Positions 12,311 through 25,175 of a stretch of 64,000 bases of DNA are shown in pieces. The translations under genes and the position numbers were made by a program. The DNA comes from Sambucus nigra (taxonomy: Eukaryota > Streptophyta > Magnoliopsida > Dipsacales > Adoxaceae), in NCBI GenBank assembly GCA_949130495.1, contig OX422211.1, positions 446,408,219-446,472,218 of the forward strand, written 5' to 3'. Numbering within the stretch: the stretch's first letter is position 1; each line of letters begins with the position of its first letter. The notes under the pieces were generated by a model. The model saw only the letters and a list, made by a program, of their open reading frames with translations, was not told the DNA's origin and did no database searches.

Positions 12311-13189
12311 ATGGAACGCCCGTTTAATGAGGAGCCTATTTTTGAAAAGGTTCACGACCAAGCTAAAAATTTAAAAAATTTGAATTTGAAACTTTGCAAA
12401 AGAATTAAAGTTTTGGAAAAAGAAAATTCTCGTTTTAAAATTAAGATTGAATATTTGCAAGAGTTCCAAACTCAAAGTGGTATTTGTCGTGAGCACTTTG
12501 GTAATTTGTGTATTGATTTTGATTCTTTGAAAATTGCCAAAAAGGAGAGTGATGATAGGGTCCTATTTTTAGAAAAGGAATTGGAGGACCTTAAAAATTC
12601 GATGGTTTGTGTTTGTGCCAAAGATGAAAGAAATATTTTAATCAATGAGTTTGTGGCACGCGAAAAGACTCTTACGAATAAGTTTGTTTTAATTGAGGGG
12701 GAGCGTGATAAACTGTTAAGTTTAATTGATAATTTGAAGAAGGCGTCCCTTAATTTGGAAGAGTCTAATTCTTTGCTTGAGTCAAAAATTTTGAAGTTAA
12801 AAAATGATTTGACAGACTCAAGTAGGTTTGATAGTGATGTTAATGGCTCATCGTGTTCTCATGCTTCTAATGCTAAAGCCAAAACCATTATTTGTTTTAA
12901 AGGGTCAACTAATTCCAAGGACGCTAGAAAAGATCACACTTTCGGTGTCATCCCACCCGTTTACACATGCTCATATTGTGGTAGGAATGGTCACCTTAGG
13001 CGATTTTGTTTTGATCTTGGAAGAGGTCCTAAGAATTCGAAGTCTAGTATTTTGTTGGTTCCCAAAACCCCTTGTCGACGTGTTTCATCCATTTGGGTTA
13101 GGAAATCACTTTTGAAGGAACTAGATTTTAGACAAGTTGATTCCCGTTTGCTTGCACATGATTCTTCTCTTGCCATATCATATAGATGA
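12311..13189 (+). CDS. Truncated gag-like protein with coiled coils and zinc knuckle
   Basis: A 292-residue intact frame starting at the first ATG, about 100 bp after the PBS. Residues about 10-170 are Lys/Glu/Leu-rich heptads predicted to form coiled coils. A CCHC knuckle is at Cys220, Cys223, His228 and Cys233 (CSYCGRNGHLRRFC), and a basic tail follows with an IWVRK motif, as seen before the protease in plant copia polyproteins. The usual N-terminal copia capsid domain is not recognisable. The likely role is RNA binding and assembly of particles supplied by a partner element. The frame has no stop or frameshift, unlike every other retroelement gene in the window. Confidence 0.8.
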   Translation: MERPFNEEPIFEKVHDQAKNLKNLNLKLCKRIKVLEKENSRFKIKIEYLQEFQTQSGICREHFGNLCIDFDSLKIAKKESDDRVLFLEKELEDLKNSMVCVCAKDERNILINEFVAREKTLTNKFVLIEGERDKLLSLIDNLKKASLNLEESNSLLESKILKLKNDLTDSSRFDSDVNGSSCSHASNAKAKTIICFKGSTNSKDARKDHTFGVIPPVYTCSYCGRNGHLRRFCFDLGRGPKNSKSSILLVPKTPCRRVSSIWVRKSLLKELDFRQVDSRLLAHDSSLAISYR

Positions 13190-14700
13190 TTGTGTTTGCA
13201 TGTTTGTCATACGCTAGTTATGCTTTTTGATATAATTTTGCTAGCGTTGTGACATGTACTTTTTGTATATATTTTTTTTTGAAAATTTTTGAAAAATAAA
13301 AAAAGAATTTTTTTTTTGTTTGCACCGTTTATGGATGAACACTTAGGATGACCGAGTCACAACATCATTCCATTTTCATGTGACTATTTGATAGTGTTTT
13401 GAGATAATAGGTCAATTCATCCTTGTGCTTTATAATGTTTGGAGTCATTAAGATGTAATTAAGTGTTACTTCCTACATGTTTGACTCATGTTTCCTTTAT
13501 TGCACACATGCACGGATTTGTTTGATTATTGTGCTTGTCTTATCACATGTTGGTTGGGTGTTTTCATCTCAATCCTGTCTTTAAAACAAACCAAGCGCGA
13601 TAATTTTTATAAGGAAATTGTGCATATAAAAACCGTGTTGTGAGTTTGTGTGCTTTGTTTGAATAACGGGGAGGGGCTGCGAAAGGTAATTATCTATCCT
13701 TTGCGCAAAAGCCACCGTTAAAAAGGACCTAAAAAATTGAGGAATTTTATTATCCGAGGTCCAAAGAGGTTTAAAAGAGCCCGAAAAAATTGAAAGGCAA
13801 TAAAAAGATATTCATGCCAAAAAGGGGCCATTTAGGTTTTTGCACCAATTCTCCAATGTTTGAGAATTTAGATTACCTCTAAAAGAATATATATATGAGG
13901 GAGTTTGGTTGGAGAATTTATAACGGGTTTGCACGTCCTTGAAATTTTTGAAAATGCGCTATATAGTTTTGGACGTTATTGGTGTGAAAATCATTTGACT
14001 TTGATTTGTTGATTTGCATAAAACGATGTCATCTAAATTCAACAAACGTTTACACTTAAGGATACCTTTGATGTTCATTCGTTAGGAGTACACGTATGCA
14101 TCGTGCACATATGATTGATTGAGTTGATTTACCTATCGAATGTGTTCACACCCATTCATTCCATTTCCATGACTTGGTTGTTTGAGTCTAAATCCATGGT
14201 GTGATTTTTGTTTCATATTTGTTCATTTTGGTATCTTATTTTTGTATGAAAAATTTGAAAAAATCAAAAATAGTTTGTGTATTTTTTTGTATACCGTGAC
14301 ACCCCGATTTTGCTTGTTTGATTCATTCTTCTTATTTGTCTATTTGGGGACATCATAAAAAGGGGGAGAAAGAATTATCATTTTATGGGGGAGTTTTGAG
14401 ATTTGACTTATGCTTATCATATATTGGTATCTATGTTTATCTCATTTCAAACTCGATACGTCACTTGGTATTTTTTTCTTTTTCTCATGTGTGTAGGTAC
14501 TACAATGATGATCTCTGAATTGCACACCCTGATGAGAAAAGATTTGAGATTCCTGAACATTTGAAGAACAAATGATGAAGACTATTCATTTGTACCTTTT
14601 CCAATTTTGGGTTCATGGGAGGGTAGATTTGTATAGGCAATTTCATATTTGATAATTCGGATTTTTTATGTATGTACCGGCATAGACATAGGGGGAGATT
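13190..14700 (+). other. Non-coding 3' internal region of gag-only element
   Basis: About 1.5 kb with no pol homology. It contains T-rich runs, a GGGGAGGGGCTGCG motif near 13670 and two G-rich purine tracts, AAAAAGGGGGAGAAAG near 14357 and AGGGGGAGATT ending at 14700. The second is the polypurine tract for plus-strand priming. Confidence 0.75.
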
Positions 14701-15798
14701 TGTAAGGACATTTTTCTCATGTCCAATATGTTTCATTTATGTATGTCGTACGCCGCTACATTTGGCACGTCACCTCAAGATCGCACATGACGGCCTCTAT
14801 CCGAATTCCGGGAATCAAGCATTCGACATCTCCATTAATGTGTCCTACATATGCCTCAACGACTTCACGTTCCACGATTTTAGGGACTTAATGCAAGTGG
14901 TACGCAAGGGAAGTCAAAACAGTGAAAAAAAGGCTTGATAGGGAAGTTCAAGGGCATTTTCGTAATTTCACATCCATAGTTAGGAGGTCTGGTCAACTGG
15001 AAAGTTGAAGAGCTCGCCGCAACGAAGATACTGGAAGAAACGTCACCTCAATCCGAGCTACGGTGAAGAAGTTATGACCTTTTGAAGTTGGAGAAAATTC
15101 CTTGAAGAATGCTGTTTTTTTTTTAACCTCATACCAGAATGGGAACACCAAACCGGTTCGGTGTACCCCAGATGGGGTTCGGTGTACCTGTACGCTGATA
15201 AGTTTTTAAGAGTTTTAACAAAGCGGGATTCTTCATATTTTTTCCTATAAATACCAACTTCGGGGGAGTTGTTTTGCAAGACTTTAGAAGACGTTTTTGA
15301 GAGTCCAAATTACTCTAGTCTTCATATTTTTGAGTCCCAAGACTCATGTTTTGATTCACACAATTGCCAAACCTTTGTGAATCTTTTGGTAACCCAAGAA
15401 CACAACTTTTTAGTTTGTTCAAACCTTTGTGGAGAGATCTTTGCAACCGAGGGCTGCGTGTCATTGCTGAGGGAGTCTCTACAAAGTTTTATGGCTGCGT
15501 GTCATTGAGGAGTGCTGCGGTTCTTCCTTTGTTGATTGGACTGAGGTTCATGTGGGTTCGCTGCGTGTGAATTCATTGCTGTATTTCATTATAAATCTTG
15601 TAAGTTGCGATTTACTCTTTATAGTGAAATAAAAGGTTTTGCCCTTGCGGGGGATTTTTCCTTATATTTGTGTCGCATGATTTAATTGCTTATGGGTTGA
15701 CACACACACGCACTTTTAGATGCATATTTAGGGGCTGAAATTAAATAAGTTTTCCAAAGTTGAATTTTGCGAAGTTTACTTAATATCACGCATTCTCA
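14701..15798 (+). repeat. 3' LTR of gag-only element
   Basis: Same length as the 5' LTR, differing at 15711 (C instead of T). Followed directly by the duplicated CATAT target site. Confidence 0.95.
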
Positions 15799-15803
15799 CA
15801 TAT

Positions 15804-18381
15804 GATGGAGTGCAGTGACACTCAGTATTTAAATTCGGGCAAAATTTTTAGCTCATAGGAGCATCATTGTAGTGATGGGAGTTAGTCACCACATTCGAGG
15901 AGAGATACCATGAATATCAAGTAATTTGGGGTGCAGTTTGATTGCAAATCCTTTCATCAGCTATTTAAATAGAGATGCAAAGAAAATTTTAGTACTTATT
16001 ATAGGAGGGTCGGACAGTGACCGAACGTGAGGGAGAATTTGCTTGTTTAGTGAACTTCATACCCAACGAGGTAGATGCAGAGGATAAAATGGGTCCTTGA
16101 GTCGATGATGGACTCATAGGTAGGATACGCCAACATTGAGGGGGAAATTCATCTTGGACGACTTAAGGTAATGTAATACTTTTACAAGGTCAATATCAAT
16201 ACTTCCATGTGACGGGAGCTAAAAGATTGGGGATTCTAGTCAGTTGAGCAAGAATGAATGTAATTGGTGCTAGTGAACACCACTTGGGAGAATAACCAAG
16301 AGATGGGCTTATTTAAGAGATTCAGATTAAGGGAATTACGACCGAGTGAAGGGGGATTTCGACAGGGCCAGAGGCAGGGAGATTTTTTTTGGTTATTATT
16401 TCACTTATGGGGAGACAAGACATAAGAAGAGGGATTTCCCAAAGTAAGGTATAGGGAAACTATAAGATGGTATCCAAGTGGTACAATCATTACGGAAATT
16501 CTTGGGTTAGTTCGAACATGAGAATCACAATCAGGAACCCGTTGACCAGGCAACGCAATTAGAAATTAAAGGATTTTTTTATTTTATCCTTATGAGTGTG
16601 GGGTAAATTTCGAGTGAAGGTTGTGCGTCACGATATGTGATTATTAACACTAAAATTCATGGGCGAGTCGGTTTTAATGGGTGCGTTGGCAGAATCTGCC
16701 TTATTATTGTGCATATAGTTATCGGTTGTTAGCAGGACTCTTTGGTGCCACTTACAAGGGAGCAGGTAGGGACACTTAGTGGATGTTTATATTATGTGAT
16801 AGTTTTTCTCCTTTTGAGAGTTATGGGGATAGATAATATTATTATCCTTGGTGTGGCTGGTTAGCAAAAGTTGAGCAATAGTGGGCGGTTACAGTAAAGC
16901 TATTGTGTTAATTGTTCCAGGGTAGAATGTGTTATTTTTACGAGGTTTCACCTCAAAGAGGGTTGAGCCCACACATATATTATATTGTTAAAGAGACTAC
17001 GGATAATATATTTGTCTCGTTATATTTTAGCCCGATGCGTAAGCACTTTTACTGATGTGCTTAGGGGTATATCGGGTTTACAATCGAGCGGTGAGACTTT
17101 TCTCGTTATTGATTTAACGCTGAGGACTTAATGATAGTGCGAGCGTAGTGTTGTGAGACTCCTTTAGTGATGTGGGAGTTGTGGATTATACTTATACATC
17201 AAAAGATAGGATTTTCGGTTTCTCGATTATGTGCTTTGGGCTTATGGATCTCGATGACCGATAATGCTAAGTAGTAGTGTATCGTGGGGTTCCTTATTTG
17301 GATTTCACTTGCGAGACGTCCTACACATGTACCTCAGTGAGCGTCGAGAGTTGGGAGATGTGTGGTCATTAGGGCATGGACTTAGTTCTTTAGTTATTGC
17401 ACTTGTATGCGGATAAAACTGTGAGTTGAGAGTTATTTTATGATTTAAGTCCAGTGGAGCCGATTAGTGTTATGTAGGAAGCAATATGGAACGTTGACTT
17501 TACTGGTGGATCAGTAGGGCAATCTCAGGATAATTAAGTTACGATTAATAGGTAATTGAGTGTACCCTTACTGTATATCATGCCAAGTATGTAAGGCCTA
17601 GTTTGACATAAATACATTACGTTTGGTATAATTGTGCAGATACGCACGGGATATAGGGTGTATGGGCCCCCTGGGTATTTCAATTTTTTAACCACTCGTG
17701 ATAAGAGGATTAAGTACGGAATTTGTTTAACCGTGTGCCAAATAGGCAGTTAAAAGTAAAGTTATGAAAGTAAGATGGACTGAAATTCATTTGTAGAAAG
17801 AGATCGTCCGGTTATATACAGTGGGGTGAGATATCACTATCGAGAAGGGTTAAAAAATTGAAAAAATACAGATGAGGGATTTCTCTGGTTAAGGGAGGAT
17901 CCAAAAGTTTTAGGATTTTAGGTGGAGTCATGATCAGGTAAGTTCTGCGGACGCCTAACACATAAATGAGAGGGTGATTTTACTAAATGAGGAAGACCCG
18001 AAAAGGGAGAAATTGTGAAGCAGATGCATGATTTTCTTTTTGGCATAACCCAGGATAGGGGAGTAATATTTAAAAGAAGGGGTTGGTCCAAAATGATTGA
18101 CTAGAAATTTTACAAGACTTAGATATTCTAGTGATGGTATAAGTAGGCAGATTGATGGAGCCAGTAATGTATTACCAACATCACGAAAGGGTCAAAGTTT
18201 CCTTTGAGCTGTGGAATTTATTAACCAAGATGGACATTATGGAAAATTTTAGGTGAGTTGCTTTATCGGGCAGTGTGCTCACTGTTTGATGGAAGAAAGG
18301 AAATAAGTCGGTACATAGTGCAACACAACATTATTGTAGATTCAGATGAGATAATGGGGACAAAGTTGTATTTTGAGAAAG
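15804..18381 (+). other. Decayed internal region of B+
   Basis: Continues the B+ internal sequence after the target duplication. The first about 250 bp aligns with the 4300-4560 part of B-. Beyond that I recognise no protein domain; gag, protease and RT are either missing or too decayed to read. Confidence 0.6.
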
Positions 18382-18872
18382 GCGTACCGCCCATAGACTG
18401 GAAGTAGATAGAAAAGGTGACCAGGTTTTGGTGCGGGTGTCTCCTATGAAAGGAGTCACGAGGTTCGGTAAGAAAGGGAAGTTAATGCCAAGGTACGTAT
18501 GACCTTTCCCGCTTATTGAGAGTGTAGGGCCAATTACTTATAGGTTTGGTTTATTGGAGCATTTACAGAGGATTTGCGATGTGTTCCACATGTCGACGCT
18601 GAAGAGATATACGAGGAGTGATGTGGTGCATTAGCACATTCCACTCTAGGAGATAGCCTTACAGCAAAACATCTCATATGAGGAGCAACCGATTGCTATT
18701 CTGGATCGTAGTGAACCAAAGTTGCGGTCAAAGGTGGTGCCTCTAGTTCGGGTTCAATAGGGATACCATAATATAGATGAGTCGATGTGGGAGCGCGAGG
18801 ATGATATGCGAGAGCAGTATCTAGAGCTTTTTACAGCAGGTACGTCCGAATTTCGAGGACGAAATTCCGTTG
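18382..18872 (+). pseudogene. Integrase C-terminus and chromodomain of B+, decayed
   Basis: The frame reads a typical integrase tail (GDQVLVRVSPMKGVTRFGKK), the RICDVFHMSTLKRY block, then a chromodomain-type end with YEEQPIAILDRSEPKLRSK and WEREDDMREQY, interrupted by several stops. In related elements the chromodomain steers integration to particular chromatin. The aromatic Trp of the WERED block is kept here. The rest of pol is not readable upstream. Confidence 0.8.
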
Positions 18873-18885
18873 TAAGGGGGGAGTA

Positions 18886-21853
18886 TGTAACATCCCGTAT
18901 TTTTAGCGATTTTTATATTTGAATTATTTAAATTAAAATGGGAAACTAATCCGGGTTAAAATTAATATTAATTAGCGTGATAAGAGTTAATATTTAGTTA
19001 TGTGAATTAAATTGAATATTACTTAGTGAATAAGTAATAAAATATTGAGAATGCATTATGTTAAGTCGTGAGTGAGAAATATGACACTTAATGATTATCT
19101 AGTCGGGACGCGCATGTGCGTCAATGTGTCTGGATGGGTCGAGATAGTAAAAAAAAGTATACTCGGGGGCAGTAATTAGGTCCCGGGGCATTTTTAGACC
19201 AAACCGGCCCTACATAAGGGTATTATGGTCATCTGGGAAAATAGGATTAGACCTACAAATTTATGATGGCCATATAAGCTAATATCTTGTGTAATATCAG
19301 GTCAGTACAAGTGAGAAACAAGAAAATCCATAGGAGAGGAAGAAAAAAGGGTTTATAGGCCATTCATCACCACCTAGCACCACCATTGCCACCGGAATTG
19401 AGAGGGGCACAAGGAGGAGAAACCTCCATCACCAAACTACTGAAATTATACCTTAATCATACAAGGCAAGTGTTTAAACTTTCATAAATTGAGTATTTAT
19501 AATGTCCATGCTAGTCTAGAATTATCTCTACAATGAATACATGTTAGGTTGGGTGATTTCATGGGATTTCATTATGGTTTTAATTAGGAATCATATAAGA
19601 ATCTAACCTTATGGGATTATATTTCAAAATTTTATTTTTAAAACACATAAATATGGAATCTTTTGGGGTTTTTGTTGAAGAATGTGAACTTAATTAACTT
19701 AGGGTTAATGAACATAAGATGACAATCTGCTAGAATTTTTAGTGTTACTTTAAACGTATGCCATTTTAATTATACTTAACTTTAGATTGATTTTCATTGA
19801 TGTCTGGAAAGGTCTAGATCTTAGATTTTCAATGAGCTTTAAATGAGGTCACTTGGAGTTATGTAGAGGGAGAAATCGATTTTTTACTATAGGGTGCTTA
19901 ATCTGTCAACATATCAATCTGCAAGAATTTTGACGTTATTTTAACGTATGCCATTTTAATTGTACTTAGAATTAGATTACGTGACATAGATTTCTGTAAA
20001 GGTCTAGGTCTTAGCTTCCTATTATCTTTAAATGAGGTCATTTGGACTTCGTTAGAGGGAGAAATCGTAATTTACTACGAGGTGTTTAATCTGCTAAAAA
20101 AATTACGACCTAATTCGGTTGCATAGAAATGGCACTTTTGTTAGTTTAGGTGTAAAACTTTAAATAACTTATTGGAACCATAAGTTGAGTATTTTGGGAT
20201 TATGGAAAAATAATGGAATACCAATAGTATATAATTGAGATGTAAGGGTACTCGAAGAGTCAAAATTATAGACTAGAACCTATCGAAATTTATTGAATGT
20301 ATTAGCGTACGGGAATCAAATGGGGATACGTAGAGAACTGAGATGAACCCAATATTTGGAGTAGTATAACAATGTGATATTAACTACTAAAATTATAAAA
20401 AAAAGATGATTAGAACTCTTCTAATAACAAGTGATATTCGTAATAAAGGGAATAAAAATAAAGTATGAAATAATAGTACGTTAATTAAATGAGATATATA
20501 GGACGTGCTATATGAGTATACATGGGTTGTGTGAATGACTGTTATGTATGATTCCTATGTATATAAGCATACCTACATTGCATGCGATGGGAGGTCACAC
20601 GCAGTGAACAATCCCATCTTGACGATGCTAGTAAGGTCTGGATGTGTGCCCCAGAACATAGAACTTAGGGTTGACCATTATTTGAGTGTACAATAGTGTG
20701 ACCGATCAATTGGATGCATTAGATATGTGCATTGCCCAAAGTATTAGGACTATGTTCGCCTCCATAATGTACTTATTGATTTATAATTCGAGGTTCCATT
20801 CCGAACTGGTAGTCCTTGATTTGGTACGTGAGGTACATGGACTTGATAGCAGAGTATGCATGCATCGCGGTTCTCATCCCAGGGATGCTGGAGTTTTATA
20901 TATAGATAGTGTGATATATATACGTGTAATTTGTTCTACTCTTTTGTGGTAGTAGAAGATATAGATAATGTATATCTAAAAGTAACCTAAGTAAGAGAAA
21001 CTTAAATAATTATTTAGCAATAATATTTGGCTAATGATTATGTTTTTATGGTAGTGTATCATATGGGTGATACAGGTGGGCTAAGAGTATTAGTGGTTAG
21101 GAAGATGCTTATTGTGACTAGTTACGTTGGGTAGCATAACTAGATGGGTTTAGTAGGACACGTTAGGTGTGCACTATAGCTAAGGGGTGAGGAACTCAAG
21201 GGAGTGCACGTAAAGAAAACATGTATATAATAATTGTTCTTACTGCATTTTAAATACTTGCAAATATTTTTCAAATGTTTTGGGCCCTGAACCTTATCAA
21301 ATCTATTTTCAGAATCTTTTAGATGTCCAGTCACAGGGATGTCAGACATGATGTTTCATTCCAGGGATGCGTAGCTGCAGCGCTTGTGGAGAAATGCAAG
21401 ATTTAAGTTGGCGCTTTAGTCATTTCCTTCCTAGTCTAGGATTCATATTCAGTTGTTTTCGATTGGGTACGATGCCCATTCAGTTCAGAATTGTCGATGG
21501 ATTTATTCCTTTCAGTATCAGATTTTGTATTTAGATTTATTTCATTTCAGTTAGATTTATGATTTGGATGCTGGATTTGGAGCCAATGGTTTATTCGACA
21601 TTTATCTATTTAATCTTGTGATGTTATAGACTTCAATTATTGTGTGAATGGTTTATATTATTTTAGTTTCGCTAATTGTTGTGGGTGTTGTTGTTTAAAC
21701 AAAAGATAAAATTTGGAATTAGCTTATTTAACTTAGGTGGTTAGTAATTGAAAGAAAAACTTTGACATTGATGCTAAGAATGAACCAAATGAGATTCTTA
21801 TTTATTTTGGTAGAGAACTGGTTACCCGTGATTAAAATAGGCAGGGTGTCACA
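18886..21853 (+). repeat. 3' LTR of B+ (2,968 bp)
   Basis: Preceded by the polypurine tract TAAGGGGGGAGTA (18873-18885). It starts TGTAACATCC and ends GGGTGTCACA. It is collinear with the 5' LTR remnant 7943-10581 but diverged by many substitutions and small indels, so the insertion is old. Confidence 0.9.
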
Positions 21854-21861
21854 GTACTGTA

Positions 21862-24570
21862 TCGTATGTCTTCTGTGGAGATGAAGGATCTTAGAGTCCA
21901 TATAAATAATTTGTTAGAGCATGGGTTTATCCATTGCAGTACTTCACCTTGGGGTGGCCTAATGCTTTTGTGAAGAAGAATGATGGTTCGATGAGACTAT
22001 GCATCGACTACTGTGAGTTGAATAAGGTGACGGTGAAGAGCAAGAAACCACTACCAAGGATTGATGATCTTTTTATTAGTTGGAGATAACTTATTTCTTT
22101 TCGAAGATTGATTTGTGATCCGGTTATCACCAGTCAAGGGTGCGAGAGGAGGATGTTCCCAAGACATCCGTCTTGACTCGTTATGGGTCTTATGAGTTTC
22201 GAGTAATGCCGTTTGGACTGATTAATGCCCTATCTATATTCATGGACTTAATGATTTGGGTATTCTGACTATAATTGGACTAGTTTATCACAGTCCTTAT
22301 TGATAATATTTTAACTTATTCACGGACCGAGAAGGAGCACCCTTGACATTTATGGATTGCATTGCAGACGTTACGTGAGCATAAAATTTATGCTAAATTT
22401 TCCATAGTGAGTTTTAGAAATGGGAAGCAAAATTTTTAGGGCATGTGGTATCAGCTAAAGGACTTTCAATGGACCCTAGTAAAGTATCAATAGTGTTAAA
22501 TTGGGGATAAACCACGACATCGACTAAGGTTCATGGATTTTTAGGTTTGGGTGATTATTACAGGAGATTTATCTATGGTTTCTTAAAGATAGCCAGGTCG
22601 ATGACCAAGTTGACTAAATAGGGGGTGGTATTCTTTTGGAGTGATAAGTGTCAGCAGACGTTCAACATTCTCAAGGAGAAGTTAACATTTCGCGAGTTCT
22701 TGCCTACCTAGGAGTGGAGTGGAGCTTTTTGGTCTACACTGATGATTCTTAATATGGACTAGGTGGAGTATTAATGCAAGATAATATGCCGATTTTTATT
22801 CCTCTTGGAAGTTCAAGCCATTACCCAACTCATGATTTGGATTTGGCGGCTATTGTATTTGTTTTGCATGTATGGAGGCATTACCTTTGGGGTGAAAATT
22901 TAAGGATTATAAGCGATCACAAGAGTCTATAATATCTATTTACACATAAATATCTCAATATGAGGAAGCGTAGATGTTTTAAGTTCATCAAGGATTATCA
23001 GTTCATGATCCAGTATCACCCGGGAAGGCTAATGTTATGGCAGACGCGTTGAGTCGATGACCCAGTGGTAGTTTCTCATCCCTTCAGGCGACCGAGTGGG
23101 TCTCAGTAGAGATAATTGGTGAGTTAAACAGAGCATTCATGAGTATTCTTACATTAACTCAAAAGATCGTAGTACGAATGGTTTGGGGACAGTCATAGGA
23201 TGAGATATGTAAGGGGAAGGTGACAGAGCTTCTCATTATCAGTGTACCTCTATTTTGGGTGGGTTTTGACGGTGGGCTACATTATAAGGGTAGGTTAGTG
23301 GTGCCCTTGGATGAGGAATTGAGATGAGCTATTATGGAGAAGACAAATGGTTCATGTTTTGCGATACACCTAAGAGGGGATAAAATGTACTAGGATATAA
23401 AACGGTAGTATTAGTGGGACATATAAAGAAGGATGTGTCAAAGTTTATATCAAGATGTACAACTTGTCAGATGGTGAAGGTGGATAATCAAAATTCGTTT
23501 CATATGCCTTAGCCTCTATCCACTCTCGAATGGAAGTGGGATTGTATCATGATGGATTTCATTACGGGTCTACCTTTGACACCTCAACATCACGATTCTT
23601 AGTGGGTAATTATTGACTGCCTTACAAATGTGGCACATTTTTTTGCAGTTCGTACATATTATTCAACTAAGAAACTTGAGTGATTGTATACGGTCGAGAT
23701 TATTCGTTTACATGAGGTTTTATTATCGATCATTTTAGCTCGGGGACCTACATTTGTGATGCACCTTTGGGAGAGTTTCCAGTAGGTCATGGGGACTAAT
23801 ATGAACCTTAGCAAGGCATACCATTCACAAATGGATGACCAGTTCGAGAGGGTCAATCAAGCGTTAGAAAATATGTTATGGTTGTGTATAATGGACTTTA
23901 AAGGCAGTTGGGAGGCCTATTTTTCATTGGTAGAGTTTGTGTGTAATGATAGTTATCAGAAGTCCATTTCCACACCTCCTTATGAGGCACTTTACGGGAT
24001 ATAGTGTTGATCACTGGTATGTTGGTTGGACCGAGGCTCGAGTAGATATTTAGGACCGAAATTTATTCAAGAAACAACCGATAAGATCAAGTTTATTAGA
24101 GAGTGAATCCAATTGCTCAGGATTGACATACGAGTTATGATGATAAAAATTGGAAGCCAATGGAATTTTAGGTAGGTGATTAAGTTTTACTACGAGTTTT
24201 CGTTATTAAAGAGGCGATGAGGTTCAGAAAGGGAGGAAAATTATCCCCTCACTATATTGGGTCATTCATGATTATGGAGAAGGTGGCATACCGTCTAGCA
24301 CTTTTGGATCACTTAGATCGGATGTATAATGTGTTTCATGTTTTTTTCAGTCCGTCCATTTTTATACCCTAAGTCTGCATATCGGTATATTGATTTAAGT
24401 GAGATCGAGTTAGACTCGGATGCGTCATACAATGAGCAACCAGTGAGTATTTTGGATTGACGGATCTAAATGTTGCGTTCCAAGGAGATATTGCTAGTGC
24501 GAGTGCAGCAAAATCACCATAACGAGGAGGAATCAACTTGGGAGGGCGAGCATTTAATGAGGCAATAATA
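21862..24570 (+). pseudogene. pol of element D (RT, RNase H, integrase, chromodomain), decayed
   Basis: Translating across frames gives the RT start (YRMSSVEMKDLR, STSPWGG), RT blocks ([23 protein letters not shown]), RNase H near 22725-23060 (HYPTHDLDLAAIVF), an integrase CC motif near 23455, catalytic-core blocks (MDFITGLP, KAYHSQMDDQFERVNQ) and a chromodomain-like EESTWEGEH near 24535. Stops and frameshifts occur every few dozen codons, so it is long dead. The only long open pieces are 23789-24004 (integrase core) and short RT parts. Confidence 0.85.
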
Positions 24571-24594
24571 TCCCCATCTATTTTGACTTAGGTA

Positions 24595-25145
24595 TATGAG
24601 GTGTTAGTAATTTTGACTCATTTTATATGAAGAGATAGTCTTTGACTCGTTCTATATGAGGAGATAATTTTAACTCATTCTATATGAGGCGATAGTTTTT
24701 GAATCATTATATGTGAGGAGATAGTTTTTGACTCGTTTTACATGAGGATATATTTTTGACTCGTTTTATATGAAGAAATAGATTTTGACTCTATCTATAT
24801 GAGGATATAGTTTTAACTCATTTTATATAAGGATGTAGTATTTTGACTCATTGTATATAAGGTGTTAGTTTTGACTAATTTATATGAGGTGCTAGTTTAT
24901 TGACTCATTCATATGCGATGTTGGTGTTTTGACTCATTTATATGAGGGGATTATTTTGACTCATTCATATGAGGGGATTATTTTAACCCATTCACATGAG
25001 GGAATTATTTTGACCATTTACATGAGGTGTGAGACTTCGACTCAATTTCAGACAAGGTGTAACTTTTTGACTCATTTTATATGGGGTGCTAATATTTTGA
25101 CTCATTTATATGAGGTGATAAATTTTTTACTGAAGTAAATGAGAG
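24595..25145 (+). repeat. Minisatellite of about 19 units of 26-31 bp
   Basis: Units follow the pattern TTTTGACTCATTTATATGAG plus a variable GGxGATAGT spacer. They lie between the end of pol and the polypurine tract of element D, the position where plant gypsy elements often grow tandem repeats. Units near the centre (24930-25020) are the most alike. Confidence 0.85.
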
Positions 25146-25175
25146 GTTAATTGTGAATTTTGAGGACAAAATTCT

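Larger units (their letters stand above)
11102..15798 (+). mobile_element. Young gag-only LTR retrotransposon (TR-GAG-like)
   Basis: A complete 4,697-bp element: LTRs at 11102-12199 and 14701-15798 (1,098 bp each), a PBS (12203-12214), one gag-like gene (12311-13189), a polypurine tract (AGGGGGAGATT, up to 14700), and the 5-bp target duplication CATAT at 11097-11101 and 15799-15803. By eye the two LTRs differ at one site only (12112 T against 15711 C), so the insertion is very recent compared with the decayed element around it. It has no protease, integrase, RT or RNase H, so it must be mobilised by enzymes made elsewhere. The zinc-knuckle gag and PBS suggest a copia-type, perhaps Sirevirus-related, helper; that is inference. 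Confidence 0.95.
7943..21853 (+). mobile_element. Gypsy element B+ (long LTRs, decayed coding region)
   Basis: Plus-strand element: 5' LTR remnant, degenerate PBS, internal region interrupted by the gag-only element at 11102-15798, decayed integrase end, polypurine tract and complete 3' LTR (18886-21853). It sits inside the pol of element D: D's RT begins immediately at 21854. Integrase C-terminal and chromodomain residues place it with chromodomain gypsy elements (Tekay/Del-like); the lineage call is inferred. Confidence 0.8.

Noticed and set aside
23789..24004. 71-codon open integrase piece considered as a separate gene
   Set aside because: It is one undamaged stretch of element D's decayed pol, without start context.
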